Part shown: positions 53,239 to 63,125 of the stretch, one piece after another | Numbering within the stretch: position 1 is the stretch's first letter | How the letters are laid out: every line of letters starts with the position of its first letter | NCBI RefSeq assembly: GCF_041435115.1 | Contig: NZ_CP108046.1 | Location: 9,858,001-9,922,000, forward strand | Origin: Streptomyces sp. NBC_00289 | GTDB lineage: Bacteria > Actinomycetota > Actinomycetes > Streptomycetales > Streptomycetaceae | Direction: 5' to 3' | Length of the DNA stretch: 64,000 bases | Notes under the pieces: generated by a model | The model's input: the letters and a program-made list of their open reading frames with translations, nothing else | What the model was told of the DNA's origin: nothing | Database searches by the model: none | Program-made: the position numbers and the translations under genes

Positions 53239-53964
53239 ATGCAGACATTCGTCCTAGTACACGGCGGTTGGCGTGACGGTACCGCTTGGGATCCTGTAAT
53301 CGAACATCTTGGTAATCTTGGTCATCTCGCATATGGACCGACTATGGCGGGCCACGGAAACGACGTGAACAAAGTCGTAAGCCACAACGACTGCGTCTCG
53401 TCCATTGTTCAATTCATCGTTGAGCACGACTTGACCCACGTCGCACTCCTTGGTCACAGTTTCGGTGGAAGTGTCATTGCACGGGTGGCCGAAGAAATAC
53501 CCGAGCGCCTTCGAAGGTTGATCTTCTGGAATGCCTTCGTCCCTCAAAATGGAAACTGCGTACTCGACGAAATGCCTCCAAGTTATCGCGACCTTTTCTC
53601 AACCCTGGCAGCACAGAGTGACGATAATACAGTCGCGCTGCCCTTTGAAGTCTGGCGGGAAACCTTTATGCAGGACGCCGACCTCGAAACCGCACACTCG
53701 ATCTACTCGACACTCTCACCCGAACCGCTCCAGCCTTTCGTGGATAAGCTTGACCTCACTCGGTTCTTTGAGCTTGAGATCCCTAAAAGCTTCATCAACT
53801 GCATGGAAGACACCGCTTTGCCGCCGGGAGAATGGGGATGGCACCCTCGCATGTCGCAACGTCTCGGGATGTACCGTCTCGTGCAAATGCACGGTAGCCA
53901 TGAGGCTGCTTTCATGAGAGCCGAAGAACTTGCCCGAAAGATAGTCGAAGCAGGCCGTGACTGA
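53239..53964 (+). CDS. alpha/beta hydrolase, methylesterase/hydroxynitrile-lyase type
   Basis: A 241-residue cytoplasmic hydrolase. The fold begins TFVLVHGGWRDGTAWDPVIE. The nucleophile elbow is LLGHSFGG (Ser74), the acid is probably Asp in INCMEDTALPPG, and the catalytic His is in QMHGSHEAAFMRAEELAR (about 221). The overall form matches the plant-like MES/HNL branch, in which bacterial members hydrolyse small esters or act in aromatic polyketide tailoring. AAGGAGACTA precedes the ATG. Its base composition is lower in GC than the flanking IS DNA. The neighbouring LAL regulator may control it, but that is only positional. Confidence 0.88.
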   Translation: MQTFVLVHGGWRDGTAWDPVIEHLGNLGHLAYGPTMAGHGNDVNKVVSHNDCVSSIVQFIVEHDLTHVALLGHSFGGSVIARVAEEIPERLRRLIFWNAFVPQNGNCVLDEMPPSYRDLFSTLAAQSDDNTVALPFEVWRETFMQDADLETAHSIYSTLSPEPLQPFVDKLDLTRFFELEIPKSFINCMEDTALPPGEWGWHPRMSQRLGMYRLVQMHGSHEAAFMRAEELARKIVEAGRD

Positions 53965-54285
53965 CCCTCGATCCACCGCGTGACGGTCGGGCTATGGGCA
54001 GGGGAACGGGAAGAGGTGCCTGCTGACCTGGGGTGATGGGAGTTCTCTACGCTTCCGTCAGGCCCAGCCAGTAAGGCACCTCGTAGGTGAAATCCTCCCA
54101 CAGCCCGTCGGCGGTGTTCGCCGCGTTCGACGAACCGAATCTGATCGCGCATGCCGGGCTGGTCCCGGCGATCCGGCTGCGGTGCGGCCTGCCCGCTCTG
54201 GTGTCCGAGAAGGTGAAGCTGACCGGCGCGAAGAACGGGGCGGGCACGCCCGCGGACGCGAAGGCGATGTCCGTTCTGGCCGGGA

Positions 54286-55405
54286 TACTGATCTTTGATG
54301 CTGCGTTTGATGATCTGGTCATGTTCGGCATACCGGGTGTATGGGGACTCGAACTCGCAGGCTGTTGAGCCCAGTTGAGCTGGAGCGGCGGCGCATGCAG
54401 GCGGCTGATTTATTCGAACAAGGGATGCGGCAGAGCAGGGTCGCGGAGGTGCTCGGGGTGACGCCGCAGGCGGTCAGCCTGTGGCGTCGGGCCTGGGCGG
54501 AGGGCGGCCGGGCGGCTCTGCTGTCCAAGGGGCCGGGCGGTAACTCGTATCTGAGCGCGGAGCAGGAGCGGGAGCTGGAGGGTCTTCTGCGGGCAGGGCC
54601 GACGGCGTACGGGTGGGAGGACCAGCGGTGGACGCTGGCCCGGGTCGGGGTGCTGATCGAGGAGCGGTTCGAGGTCAGGTACGAGATCTCCGGGGTGTGG
54701 CGGTTGCTGGATCGCCTGGGCTGGTCGTGGCAGGTGCCGAAGGTGCGGGCCGTGGAGCGCAATGAGGAGGCGATTGCCGCATGGCGCACGGAGACGTGGC
54801 CGGCGGCTTCCCATCCGCGCAGGTCACCGCCGTCGGCGGGTGGGTCTGCTTCGAGGACGAGGCCGGGGCCTGGCTGAACGGGCCGGTCCGCCGCACCTGG
54901 GGCAAGGCCGGGCAGACCCCGGTGCTGCGACTGTCCGGGAAACGCAACGACAAGATCAGCATGGTGGCATGGGCCTGCTTCAAGGACGGCGAGAAACCCC
55001 GGATGATCTATGCGGTCAAGCCGTCGGGCGGCTACACGAAGAAGGACTTCCCCCGCTTCCTCGCCATGCTGCACCGCCGCCTGGACGGCCCGGTCACCAT
55101 CGTCTGGGACAACTACTCCAGCCACATCAGCAAGCACGTGAAACAGTACGCACAGCGGCAGGACTGGCTCACGATCATCCAAATGCCCTCCTACGCACCG
55201 GAGTTGAACCCCGTCGAGTTACTCTGGGCGCACGCCAAGGAGAAGATCGCGAACCGGGCGTTCCGTTCGATTGACGAGCTCCACCAGGCCACGAAGAACA
55301 CCCTGCGCTACATCCAGCGTCACCCCGAACTCCTCATCGGATTCCTGGCCGGGACCGGCCTCGAACTCGCCCCACCCGCATCAAGCCCGTAATCAAAGAT
55401 CAGTA
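54286..55405 (+). mobile_element. IS630-family element in IS1380
   Basis: TA duplications at 54286-54287 and 55404-55405 with inverted ends CTGATCTTTGAT. Inserted in the N-terminal part of an IS1380 transposase. A different lineage from the other IS630 copies in the window. Confidence 0.9.
54341..55392 (+). CDS. IS630-family transposase, OrfA/OrfB frameshift type
   Basis: OrfA (54341-54877) has MRQSRVAEVLGVTPQAVSLW, then WTLARVGVLIEERFEVRYEI. OrfB (in frame from about 54781 to 55392) has VGGWVCFEDEAGAWLNGPVR (first Asp), GPVTIVWDNYSSHISKHVKQ (second Asp) and MPSYAPELNPVELLWAHAKE (Glu). The two frames overlap by about 95 bases. There is no long A-run at the joint, so the fusion mechanism is less clear than in the other copies; two separate proteins are also possible. 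Confidence 0.87.
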
Positions 55406-56380
55406 GTGGCGGGCGTGGACAGCATCGACGACCTGGATTTCCTGCGGTACGGCGGTCTGCCGCGCCTGTTCGGCGGGGTACGGGCCCCGTCCACGCTGGG
55501 CAGCTTCCTGCGGGCCTTCGCCTGGGGGCATGTACGCCAACTCCATTCCGTGACAAGGGCGTTCACCTGCAGTCTGGCCGCGCATCGGGCTGGTGGCGAA
55601 GACGGACGAGGTGGTGTTCGTGGATATCGGCTCCAAGGTCAGGCAGGTCTACGGGCTGGCCAGGCAAGGCGCCTCGTTCGGCTATACGAAGGTCCGGGGC
55701 CTGCACTTCCAGATCGTCACCGTCCAGACGGGCACGTGCGCGCCGGTCATTGTCGCCACCAGGCTGCGCAAGGGCGCGGCAGGCTCTGGCAAGGGGGCGG
55801 CGAGTCTGCTGTGCGAGGCGCTGGCCACGGTGCGGGCGATGGGGATCACCGCGCAGATTATCGTGCGCGCGGACTCGGCGTACTTTCCCCACAAGGTTGT
55901 CGACGCCTGCCGCAGGGCCGGTGTCCGCTTCTCCCTGGCGGTCGCGGTCAAGAAAACGGTCCGCGAGGCCATCGTGAACATCGCGGAGGATGCCTGGACG
56001 CCGATCGAGTACACCGCTGCGGTCTGGGACGACGAGGATGAGCGCCGGGTCTGCGACGCGGAGATCGCCGAGATCCCCTTCACCGCGTTCACCAGTAAGA
56101 AGAAGCAGTTCCACACCACGTCCCGGCTCATTGTGCGGCGCGTGAAACGCTCAACCCCTAGAGCGTCCCTGAAGGCCAGGCCGAGCTGTTCGGCGTCTGG
56201 CGCCACCACGTCATCTTCACCGACAGCCGCTTCGACGGAGGCATTCATCCGCGCAGGGACGTAGAAGCGGGCGCCCAGTGCCCGGCAGGCGTTGATGACA
56301 TCGGCGCCGTAGAACGCGGAGCCTGCCCGCAGTACCAGCAGGCCACTCGCGCCGCAGGCGCGGGCGGTGCGGATGGTCTC

Positions 56381-58196
56381 GACCCTGATGGTTAATTCGG
56401 GGTCAAGCCGCGAGGGCGAGTTCGAGGCGGGCGAGGTGGCTGGTCCTGGTCCGGTCCATGGGGTGGCCGTTCCACCAGGCGTGGAGTCGGATGAGGTTGA
56501 GAGCGACGGCCGAGTAGACGTGCTCGAGGTGCGTCCGGGCCAGGCCGCGGTAGCGGGCACGGCGGTGCCGGTGACCGCGACGGCCTGGCGGATGGTGCCC
56601 TCGACGCCTGCTCGTCGTCGGTATTCGTGCTGCCAGTCACGGGTGGCCTGGGCGAGGCGGGCGGTGTGCTGGAGCTCGTGGAGTTGGCGGGGCAGGACGG
56701 TGAGCTGCCGGTATCCGGCCTTCGAGGTGGTGCGCCGGCCCCGGGCCGGGCACGGCTGGCAGGTGGTCTTGGCGAACTTGATGACCACGGCGTCGGTGCC
56801 GCGCTGGGTGCAGGGGCTCCAGGACGAGCTGGTGCGGCCCTGCGGGCAGACGGCGTTCTGCTGTTCGAAGTCGATGGCGAACGCGGCCCGGTCGTAGCCG
56901 GCACCGGCTCTGGCCTGGGGCGAGCAGTCGCCCAACAGCGGGCTGATCAGCACGGTGCCGAAGTCCTTGAGCGAGGAGGCGACAAGCGCCGCGGAGGGAT
57001 AGCCGGAGTCGACGTAGTGCTCGCCCGGAGCCAGTTTCCGGCCGGCCAGGGTCTGGTGGATCGGCTCGGTCATCGACGCGTCCGGCACGGTGGCATCGGT
57101 CGTGGCCACGTTCGTGACCAGGTTCGGGGCGCGGTTGTCGCCATCATCGTCGTCACAGGTCTCGGACAGGTGGATCTTGTATCCCAGCCAGAACAAGTCC
57201 TCGCCCTTGGCCGCCCAGCGGGCGTCGGTGTCGTACGGAGAGCCGAGACGGACTCTGGCCGGCGGGAGACCGTCCTCGTCCGCCGCCCGCCGCCGCACCT
57301 CCCGTCCTCTGGGGGTGTCGGTGACCTGGTAGTTCTGCACCAGTACGGTCCGCAAGACCTGCACCGCGGGCAGCTCGCGCAGCCATCCCGGCACGTCGGC
57401 GCGGTAGACCGCTTCCAGCAGTGTGACCGCATCCGTTCCGAACGCGACGGCCAGGTCGGCGCGCTTGGACGCGGTGACGGGCAGCCGCCAGGAACCGACC
57501 CGGGCCGCATAACGCCTGGACCATGGTTCGACGTCCACGACCGTGGCGAGCCAGCCCGGTGCCGCGGCCGCAAGCGCCTCCAGCACGGCCCGCACACTCT
57601 CACCGGCCAACTCCAGGCGGTTCATGTCCCGCACCGCGCTGATCACGTGAGTGGAGTCTGTCCGCTGCTTCCCGCCCGGCTTGACCAGGCCCTTCTCCTT
57701 CAACGCGGCCAGCAGCAGGTCCAAGGCCCGCTCCTCCAGGCCGTGCTCGACCACCCGGGTGCGGAACTCCGACAACACCGACGCGTCGAACCCCTCGTCC
57801 GCCAGGCCGAGCCCGAGCGCGTATTTCCAGGTGAGGTCCTTGCGGGCGGCATCGGCGGCCTGCCGGTCGGTGAGGTTCTCCACCATTTGCAGCACCGTGA
57901 CCAGCGCCAGCAGGCCCGGCGAGAGTGCCGGTCGGCCCCGTGCACCGAACGCACCGGAGAACTCCGTGTCCGGGAACACCTCGGGCAACTGGTCCCGGAT
58001 CGCCACCGCGAGCGGCGGCTCCTTACGCGCGTATATCTTCCGCACCGCCGCAGCGATCTCCGGCGACGGTTCCGGCCACGACCGCGGCGACATCGACAAA
58101 ACGAGCCCCTCCCCGGCCGGACCCTCCCGGCACAGGAGGAGCCTGCCCACCCACTCCCACCAGCACCCTCAGCCGCACGAATTAACCATCAGGGTC
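56381..58196 (-). mobile_element. IS1182-family element, copy 2
   Basis: The same 1816 bp as copy 1 but inverted, with its own exact 6-bp target duplication GGTCTC (56375-56380 and 58197-58202). At least one single-base difference separates the copies (a silent change in the codon for Gln of TVLQMVENL). Confidence 0.95.
56403..58093 (-). pseudogene. IS1182-family transposase with the same C-terminal frameshift (copy 2)
   Basis: It translates like copy 1, including the missing base after RQAVAVTG, so the expected ending YRGLARTHLEHVYSAVALNL is in the -1 frame. The start corresponds to ATG 58093. The separate target duplication shows that this copy arrived by its own transposition event. Confidence 0.88.
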
Positions 58197-58613
58197 GGTC
58201 TCGGCCACAAACGCGGCCGCCCCGCGCGCGGAGTTCGAGGGTCCCTTGCGCAGCCGGGTGGCGGCGGTCACCGGGGCGGCCAGCGGCGTGGAGACGATGC
58301 CGAGGAGTGCGTTGAGGCCCTTGACCTTGCTGTATCCGTAGCCGACGCCCTGCTTGGCGTAGCCGTAGGTGCGGCGGATGGTGTCGTCGATGTCCACGTA
58401 AGCGACCTGGTCCGCGCCGGCAACAGCGGGGTGTGACGGGCCAGTGCGGGAAGGAACCGGCGGGCCACGGCGTGCAGTTGCTTCACATGCCCGTGCGTGA
58501 AGGAACGCAGGAACGACCCCAGCGTGGACGGTGCCCGCACCCCCGGCGAAGAGGCGGCCCATCGCACCCTGCCGCAGCCGGTCCATGTCCTCGATACTGA
58601 GCCTTTTTCATCC

Positions 58614-58978
58614 TCAGTCTGAGTTGGCCAGATGGAGGGTGAGGACGGCTTGGACGAGGCTGGTGATTCGGGCCGTCGCGCACCGGAGTTTACGGAGGAG
58701 CCGCCAGGACTTGAGGGTGGCGATGGCCTGTTCGACCAGTGCCCGGACCTTTGCGTGGGACCGGTTGACGGCCTGCTGTCCGGCGGAGAGGCTGTCCCAT
58801 CGGCCGCGGTAAGGGAGGCGGACGGTGCCGCCTGCGCCCTGGTAGCCCTTGTCCGCCCAGCAGTTGATGCCGGCCTCGGCGAGAGCGTCGATGATGCCGT
58901 GCTCGCGTGCGGCCCGGACGTCATGGACGGCACCGGCCAGAGCCGGTGGAGCCCACAGGAGGTGGCCCTTCGGGTCTG
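58614..58978 (-). pseudogene. IS5-family transposase C-terminus
   Basis: The minus strand reads LADPKGHLLWAPPALAGAVH, then CWADKGYQGAGGTVRLPYRG, AVNRSHAKVRALVEQAIATL and KSWRLLRKLRCATARITSLV to a stop near 58614. The 5' half is cut by the IS701 element at 58979. Confidence 0.85.
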
Positions 58979-59402
58979 CTAGTAGGACTCCGTTACGTCT
59001 GCCTTTCGGTCCTGTTTGGGGGCATGTCGGGGGTGTGGACGAACATGAAGTGAACCGGGCCCGGGCGAAGTTGGGGCTATTCGTGGCGGATGCGTTCGCC
59101 TCGATGCCGCGCAAGGATCAGCGGGCCAAGAGCGACTGCTACCTGCGGGGGCTGATGCTGGACGGGCGGCGTAAGTCGACCAGCCGATGGCGGAGCGGCT
59201 GCCGGACGGCAACGAGCAGAATCTGCAGCAGTTCGTGAACCAGTCGACGTGGGATCCGGTGCCGGTGCGGCGGCGGATCGCCGAGCGGATGGTGCCCCAG
59301 GTCGGTGCGGATGCCTGGGCGGTCGATGACGTGTCGTTCCCCAAGGACTGTCGGCGTACGGACTTTTCTCCCCAGCCGTGTACGGGCGAACGTCCCCAGC
59401 TG

Positions 59403-60173
59403 TCAGGCCACTTCGGTCTCTCGCTCGATGGCCTGGAGTCGGTTCTTGAGCCGGTAGCTTGGACCGTTGATCGCGATCACTTCGCAGTGGTGCAGGAGGC
59501 GGTCGAGGATGGCGGTGGCCAAGACCTCGTCGCCGAAGACCTGGCCCCATTCGCTGAAGGTCTTGTTCGAGGTCAGGATGACCGAGCCCTTCTCGTAACG
59601 CTTGGAGATCACCTGGAAGACCAGGTTCGCCTCGGCGCGTTCGAGGGGCTGATAGCCCACCTCGTCGACCACGAGAACGCTCGGCCGCAGATAGGTGCCG
59701 AGTTTGTTGACCAGCCGTCCGGCCGACTCGGCGGCCTTCAGGTTGCGCACCATGTCGTCGAGGCTGGTGAAGTAGATCGAGTAGCCGGCCCGGCAGGCCG
59801 CGACAGCGAGGGCGACGGCGATATGTGTCTTTCCGACCCCGGGCGGCCCGAGCAGGGCGGCGTTCGCCTTGCCGTCGACGAAGGAGAGGCTGGCGAGGTC
59901 TTTGACCTTGCGCGGGTCGAGCTCGGGCTGGAAGGAGAAGTCGTACTCGTCCAGCGTCTTGTGGTGTGGCAGCTTGGACAGTCGCAGGCCCTGGCGGAAG
60001 CGGCGGTCGTCGCGGACGGCGAGCTCTTCGGACAGGACCAGGTCGAGGAAGTCGAGGTAGCCCATCTTCGCCTCGTCGGCGCGGCGGGTGTACTCGTTGA
60101 TGGTCTCCGCCAGGTGGGGCAGGCCGAGCTTGCCGGCCGTGGTGCGGATGCGGTTGCCGGTCAGCTCGCTCAA
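59403..60173 (-). CDS. istB: IS21-family helper ATPase IstB
   Basis: A 256-residue AAA+ ATPase that helps the IstA transposase choose its target. Walker A is NAALLGPPGVGKTHIAVALA, Walker B is LRPSVLVVDEVGYQPLERAE, and sensor 1 is KGSVILTSNKTFSEWGQVFG. The IstB N-terminal segment YLDFLDLVLSEELAVRDDRR is present. The ATG overlaps the IstA stop as ATGA. Intact. Confidence 0.95.
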   Translation of the reverse strand: MSELTGNRIRTTAGKLGLPHLAETINEYTRRADEAKMGYLDFLDLVLSEELAVRDDRRFRQGLRLSKLPHHKTLDEYDFSFQPELDPRKVKDLASLSFVDGKANAALLGPPGVGKTHIAVALAVAACRAGYSIYFTSLDDMVRNLKAAESAGRLVNKLGTYLRPSVLVVDEVGYQPLERAEANLVFQVISKRYEKGSVILTSNKTFSEWGQVFGDEVLATAILDRLLHHCEVIAINGPSYRLKNRLQAIERETEVA

Positions 60174-61582
60174 GAGGACTCCTTCGTCGGGGAGTTGGTG
60201 GTGAAGGGGCGGGTGCCGGTCAGTTCGTCGTAGACCGACAGCGGCCGCCGTCCGACCTCGACACGGGTGGCTGCGGCCCGGTTCAACAGGGCCTGCAGCG
60301 GGCCGACTTGACCGCCAGCAGGTGGTTCGCGACGCGGTGATGGTGTCACCTCACCGGTCGTGGTGCGACGCCCCTTGCCAGTGGGCAGGCCGTCCCAGTG
60401 CGTCTCCTCGACGACGCGGACGCCACGGCCGACCGCCCGTGGATGGGTGGACAGCAAGGTCTCGCCGCTGGCATCGGGGACGGTCGAGTGCAGCATGACC
60501 TGGGACTTCGTCGCCCGGATCTCGACGAGCTGGCGGGGGCGGACCTTGCGTGCGGGCACTGAGTAGAGGTTGCCGCCGAAGGCAACCAGGCAGTCCTTGC
60601 CGACCGGCCGCAGATGACGCTCGGCCACCAGGTAAGGAGTGGGCGGGAGCGGTTTGAGGGCCGCGTGGTCGCGGGCGGCCCGGATCCCGATGACTTCCCG
60701 ATGCGTCTTGTGGATCTGGTCCCGTCGCCTCGGCACCCAGGCGGAAAACGCGGCGTCCATCTCCTCGAGCGAGGAGAATGCCCGCCCGGACAGGACATGG
60801 TCACGGACGATGAGGACCTGACGCTCGACCCGGCCTTTGCCGGTGGGCCGGTATGCAGCCAGGACGTCGATGTCGAAGTCGTAATGCCCGGCGAAGCCGA
60901 CCGCTTCGGGGTGCAAGGGGACAGCCTCGCCTGGTGCGACGTGCCGACGCACGACGGTCTTGGTCCGGTCGTAGACGATCGTCATCGGCACCCCGCCGAA
61001 GTGCGCGAACGCCCTCCGGTGACAGTCGAAGAAGGTCTGCAGATCCTGGCCGGTGGTGAAGCAGCAGAAAGGGTCGCGCGAGTACGACAGCACCATGTGG
61101 AACGAATAGACCTTGGGGATGCCCATGTGGGTGAGGATGTTGCCCTCGTCGCCCCAGTCGACCTGGGCCTGAGCACCCGGGACGACCTCGAAGCGGCGGT
61201 GCAGCCCCGCCAACTCCTTCGGCGTGATGCCGAGATCCTCGGCGATCCTCGGGCGGGCCTGCTGGACGTAGAGCTTGACGCGCTGATAGTTGCCGGCGAA
61301 CCCGTACTCCGCGGCCAGTCGCTCGTGGATCACCGACGCTTTCATCAGGATCTCGGCCCGCAGCATGGCATCGACCAGCGGCGCGAACTCGTCGATCTTC
61401 CTGGGCACCAACTGGCCACTGGCCGAGCGACGCGGCGGCGTCGCCGGACCCGCGAGGTACTTGCGGACCGTCTTGCGGTCCAGCCCCGTCTCCCGGGCGA
61501 TCTCCGACAGGCTCATCGCCCCGGACTCCAACAACCCCCGAAACCGCCGTAGTTCCGACCAGCGACGTGGATCCAAGACCAC
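60170..61582 (-). CDS. istA: IS21-family transposase IstA
   Basis: A 470-residue DDE transposase. The N-terminal HTH is AMSLSEIARETGLDRKTVRK. The core has GAQAQVDWGDEGNI (first Asp), GVPMTIVYDRTKTVVRR (second Asp) and YRPTGKGRVERQVLIVRDHV (Glu), then a C-terminal SH3-like part CLVAFGGNLYSVPARKVRPR. GTG 61582 (followed by VLDPRRWSELRRF) was preferred over the longer open frame, which reaches into the element end. Intact. Confidence 0.93.
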   Translation of the reverse strand: MVLDPRRWSELRRFRGLLESGAMSLSEIARETGLDRKTVRKYLAGPATPPRRSASGQLVPRKIDEFAPLVDAMLRAEILMKASVIHERLAAEYGFAGNYQRVKLYVQQARPRIAEDLGITPKELAGLHRRFEVVPGAQAQVDWGDEGNILTHMGIPKVYSFHMVLSYSRDPFCCFTTGQDLQTFFDCHRRAFAHFGGVPMTIVYDRTKTVVRRHVAPGEAVPLHPEAVGFAGHYDFDIDVLAAYRPTGKGRVERQVLIVRDHVLSGRAFSSLEEMDAAFSAWVPRRRDQIHKTHREVIGIRAARDHAALKPLPPTPYLVAERHLRPVGKDCLVAFGGNLYSVPARKVRPRQLVEIRATKSQVMLHSTVPDASGETLLSTHPRAVGRGVRVVEETHWDGLPTGKGRRTTTGEVTPSPRREPPAGGQVGPLQALLNRAAATRVEVGRRPLSVYDELTGTRPFTTNSPTKESS

Positions 61583-62802
61583 TGCCAACCACCCCCTGCC
61601 GCAGCACAGACTACGCAGCAGAGTGCCGACCAACGATCCTCACCGCCTCAGGAACTGGCCGCATTCATCCGTACGCGGGTGGGGACGTTCAGGTGTACGC
61701 CGACAAGGACGGGAAGATGTCGGTGGCGGTCGCCCCCCAGTACTGCGGGGCGCTGGGCAAGCAGGCCAACTGTCAGGTCGCGGTGAGTGTGCACGCGGTC
61801 TCCGACACCGCGTCGTGTCCGCTGCAGTGGCGCCTGTTCGTGCCCCGGGAGTGGGCGCAGGATCCGGTCCGCCGGCGCAAGACCGGGATCCCGGAGGAGA
61901 CCGGGCACCGGGAGAAGTGGCGCCTGGCTCTGGACACTGGTGATGAGCTGGCGGAATGGGGTCTGGTTCCGCCGGTGCTGGTGGCCGACGCCGGCTACGG
62001 GCAGAACGCCGACTTTCGCGACGGGCTGGACAGCCGGGGCATCGGATACGTGGTGGCGATCCGCTCGGATGTGGGCGTCCACCCGCACGACGTGCAGCCC
62101 GCCGCCTCCGCCTGGTCCGGCAGCGGCCGCAAGCCGCAGCCCCGTTACCGCGACAAGCCGTCCCCGGTGGCCGCACTCGCCGCCGGCCACGGACGGCAGG
62201 CCTTCAGCGAGGTGACCTGGCGGGAAGGCTCCCGCGGGCCGATGCGCTCACGCTTTTTGGCCCTGCGGGTGCGGCCGGCCGGGATCAAATCCCGACGCAT
62301 CGCTCAGGCCGCCGCCGGCGACAACAGCTGGGACGGCGTCCTGCCTGAGCTGACGCTGCTGGCCGAGTGGCCCGCCGGCGCCGAAACACCCACCGACTAC
62401 TGGCTGTCCAACCTGCCCGCCGACACCCCGATCGCCGAACTGGTCCGTCTGGCGAAGATCCGCTGGCGCATCGAGCACGACTACCGGGAACTCAAGCACG
62501 GCCTCGGCCTGGACCACTTCGAGGGCCGTTCCTGGAACGGCTGGCACCATCACGTCACCCTGGTCACCGCCGCACACGCCTTCCTCACCGAACAGCGCCT
62601 GGCCCCAAAAGCCGATACAGCCAACTCACCCTCTACCAGACCCTCGACGCCATCCAGGACCTGCTGAACTGCTGGACCGGCACCTGCACCACCTGCCACC
62701 GCCCCCTGCCCAGAACGGCCACCAGCCCGAACTCAAGATCCAGAGCAACCTAACGGAGTCCTACTAGTGTGATGCGCCAGAAATGACCAGACTAAGTCTG
62801 TT

Positions 62803-63014
62803 TCAGGTTTCAGTGGTCGGCGGGTTGATTTTGGTGAGGTAGTCGGCGAGGGAGTTGAGGATCTCGTCGGCGGTTTTGGTCCAGGTGAAGGGCCTGGGGT
62901 TCTCGTTCCATCCGTCGATCCAGGCCCTGATGTCTTGCTCCAGTGCTTTCACGGAGGTGTGCACCCCGCGGCGGATGAGCTTGTCCGTCAGCAGGCCGAA
63001 CCACCGCTCGTCGG
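62803..63014 (-). pseudogene. IS630-family transposase C-terminal exon
   Basis: The minus strand reads RWFGLLTDKLIRRGVHTSVK, then IRAWIDGWNENPRPFTWTKT and ADEILNSLADYLTKINPPTT before the stop at 62803. It begins at a group II intron 3' splice site, so the intron had inserted in the transposase gene; the 5' exon lies outside the window. Confidence 0.88.
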
Positions 63015-63085
63015 GTAGGACCGCTGCATTGCTGCAGCGGTCCCCCCTCAGAACCGGCCGTGCCCGCTTTCCGAGCAACCGGCTC
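63015..63085 (-). ncRNA. group II intron 3' end (domains V and VI)
   Basis: Domain V is about 35 bases (63085-63051) with GAGCCGGTTGC, a GAAA-type loop and GGCCGGTTC. Domain VI is the stem GGACCGCTGCA/TGCAGCGGTCC around GCAA. The intron ends CCTAC at 63015, followed by CCGACGAG of the IS630 exon. Confidence 0.8.
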
Positions 63086-63125
63086 AAGCAAGCCCCTTGG
63101 GCTCGCGGGCGAACAGAAGTGCTGG

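Larger units (their letters stand above)
54087..56150 (+). pseudogene. IS1380-family transposase split by IS630
   Basis: GTG 54087 begins KSSHSPSAVFAAFDEPNLIA, then PALVSEKVKLTGAKNGAGTP. After the IS630 the gene continues VAGVDSIDDLDFLRYGGLPR, and past a frameshift near 55570 TDEVVFVDIGSKVRQVYGLA (first Asp), QIIVRADSAYFPHKVVDACR (second Asp) and PFTAFTSKKKQFHTTSRLIV. It ends abruptly at about 56150 against another IS1380 of the opposite strand. Confidence 0.88.
56155..58600 (-). pseudogene. IS1380-family transposase split by IS1182
   Basis: On the minus strand, from about 58600: LRQGAMGRLFAGV and RAPSTLGSFLRSFTHGHVKQ (overlapping frames), then ADQVAYVDIDDTIRRTYGYA, KQGVGYGYSKVKGLNALLGI and SNSARGAAAFVAET. 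After the IS1182 it continues IRTARACGASGLLVLRAGSA and GARFYVPARMNASVEAAVGE, down to about 56160. The 5' end is joined to an IS5 remnant and the 3' end to another IS1380. Confidence 0.82.
59349..61705 (-). mobile_element. IS21-family insertion sequence
   Basis: A 2357-bp element with ends TGTCGGCGTAC at both sides and a 5-bp target duplication AGGAC (59344-59348 and 61706-61710), sitting in the IS701 transposase gene. It carries istA and istB on the minus strand and looks complete. Confidence 0.92.
59035..62753 (+). pseudogene. IS701-family transposase interrupted by IS21, with -1 frameshift tail
   Basis: The 5' part reads FVADAFASMPRKDQRAKSDC and YLRGLMLDGRRKS, then after a frameshift near 59180 MAERLPDGNEQNLQQFVNQS and WAVDDVSFPKD, where the IS21 enters. 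The gene resumes at 61706 with SVAVAPQYCGALGKQANCQV, PVLVADAGYGQNADFRDGLD and RWRIEHDYRELKHGLGLDHF. At CCCAAAA (62604-62610) the -1 frame leads to KSRYSQLTLYQTLDAIQDLL and WTGTCTTCHRPLP, ending at 62753; the zero frame ends earlier at 62667. Confidence 0.87.
58979..62767 (+). mobile_element. IS701-family element, copy 2, interrupted by IS21
   Basis: The ends share the 17-bp perfect inverted repeat CTAGTAGGACTCCGTTA, with CTAG at both outer edges. Without the IS21 it would be about 1.43 kb, matching copy 1. It is inserted in an IS5 remnant. Confidence 0.9.

Noticed and set aside
55682..58150. An 822-codon minus-strand frame as one protein
   Set aside because: It runs from the IS1182 transposase through the element end into an IS1380 remnant, so the fusion is accidental.
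56627..58315. 562-codon plus-strand frame
   Set aside because: Mirror of the IS1182 transposase; the same mirror frame exists opposite copy 1.
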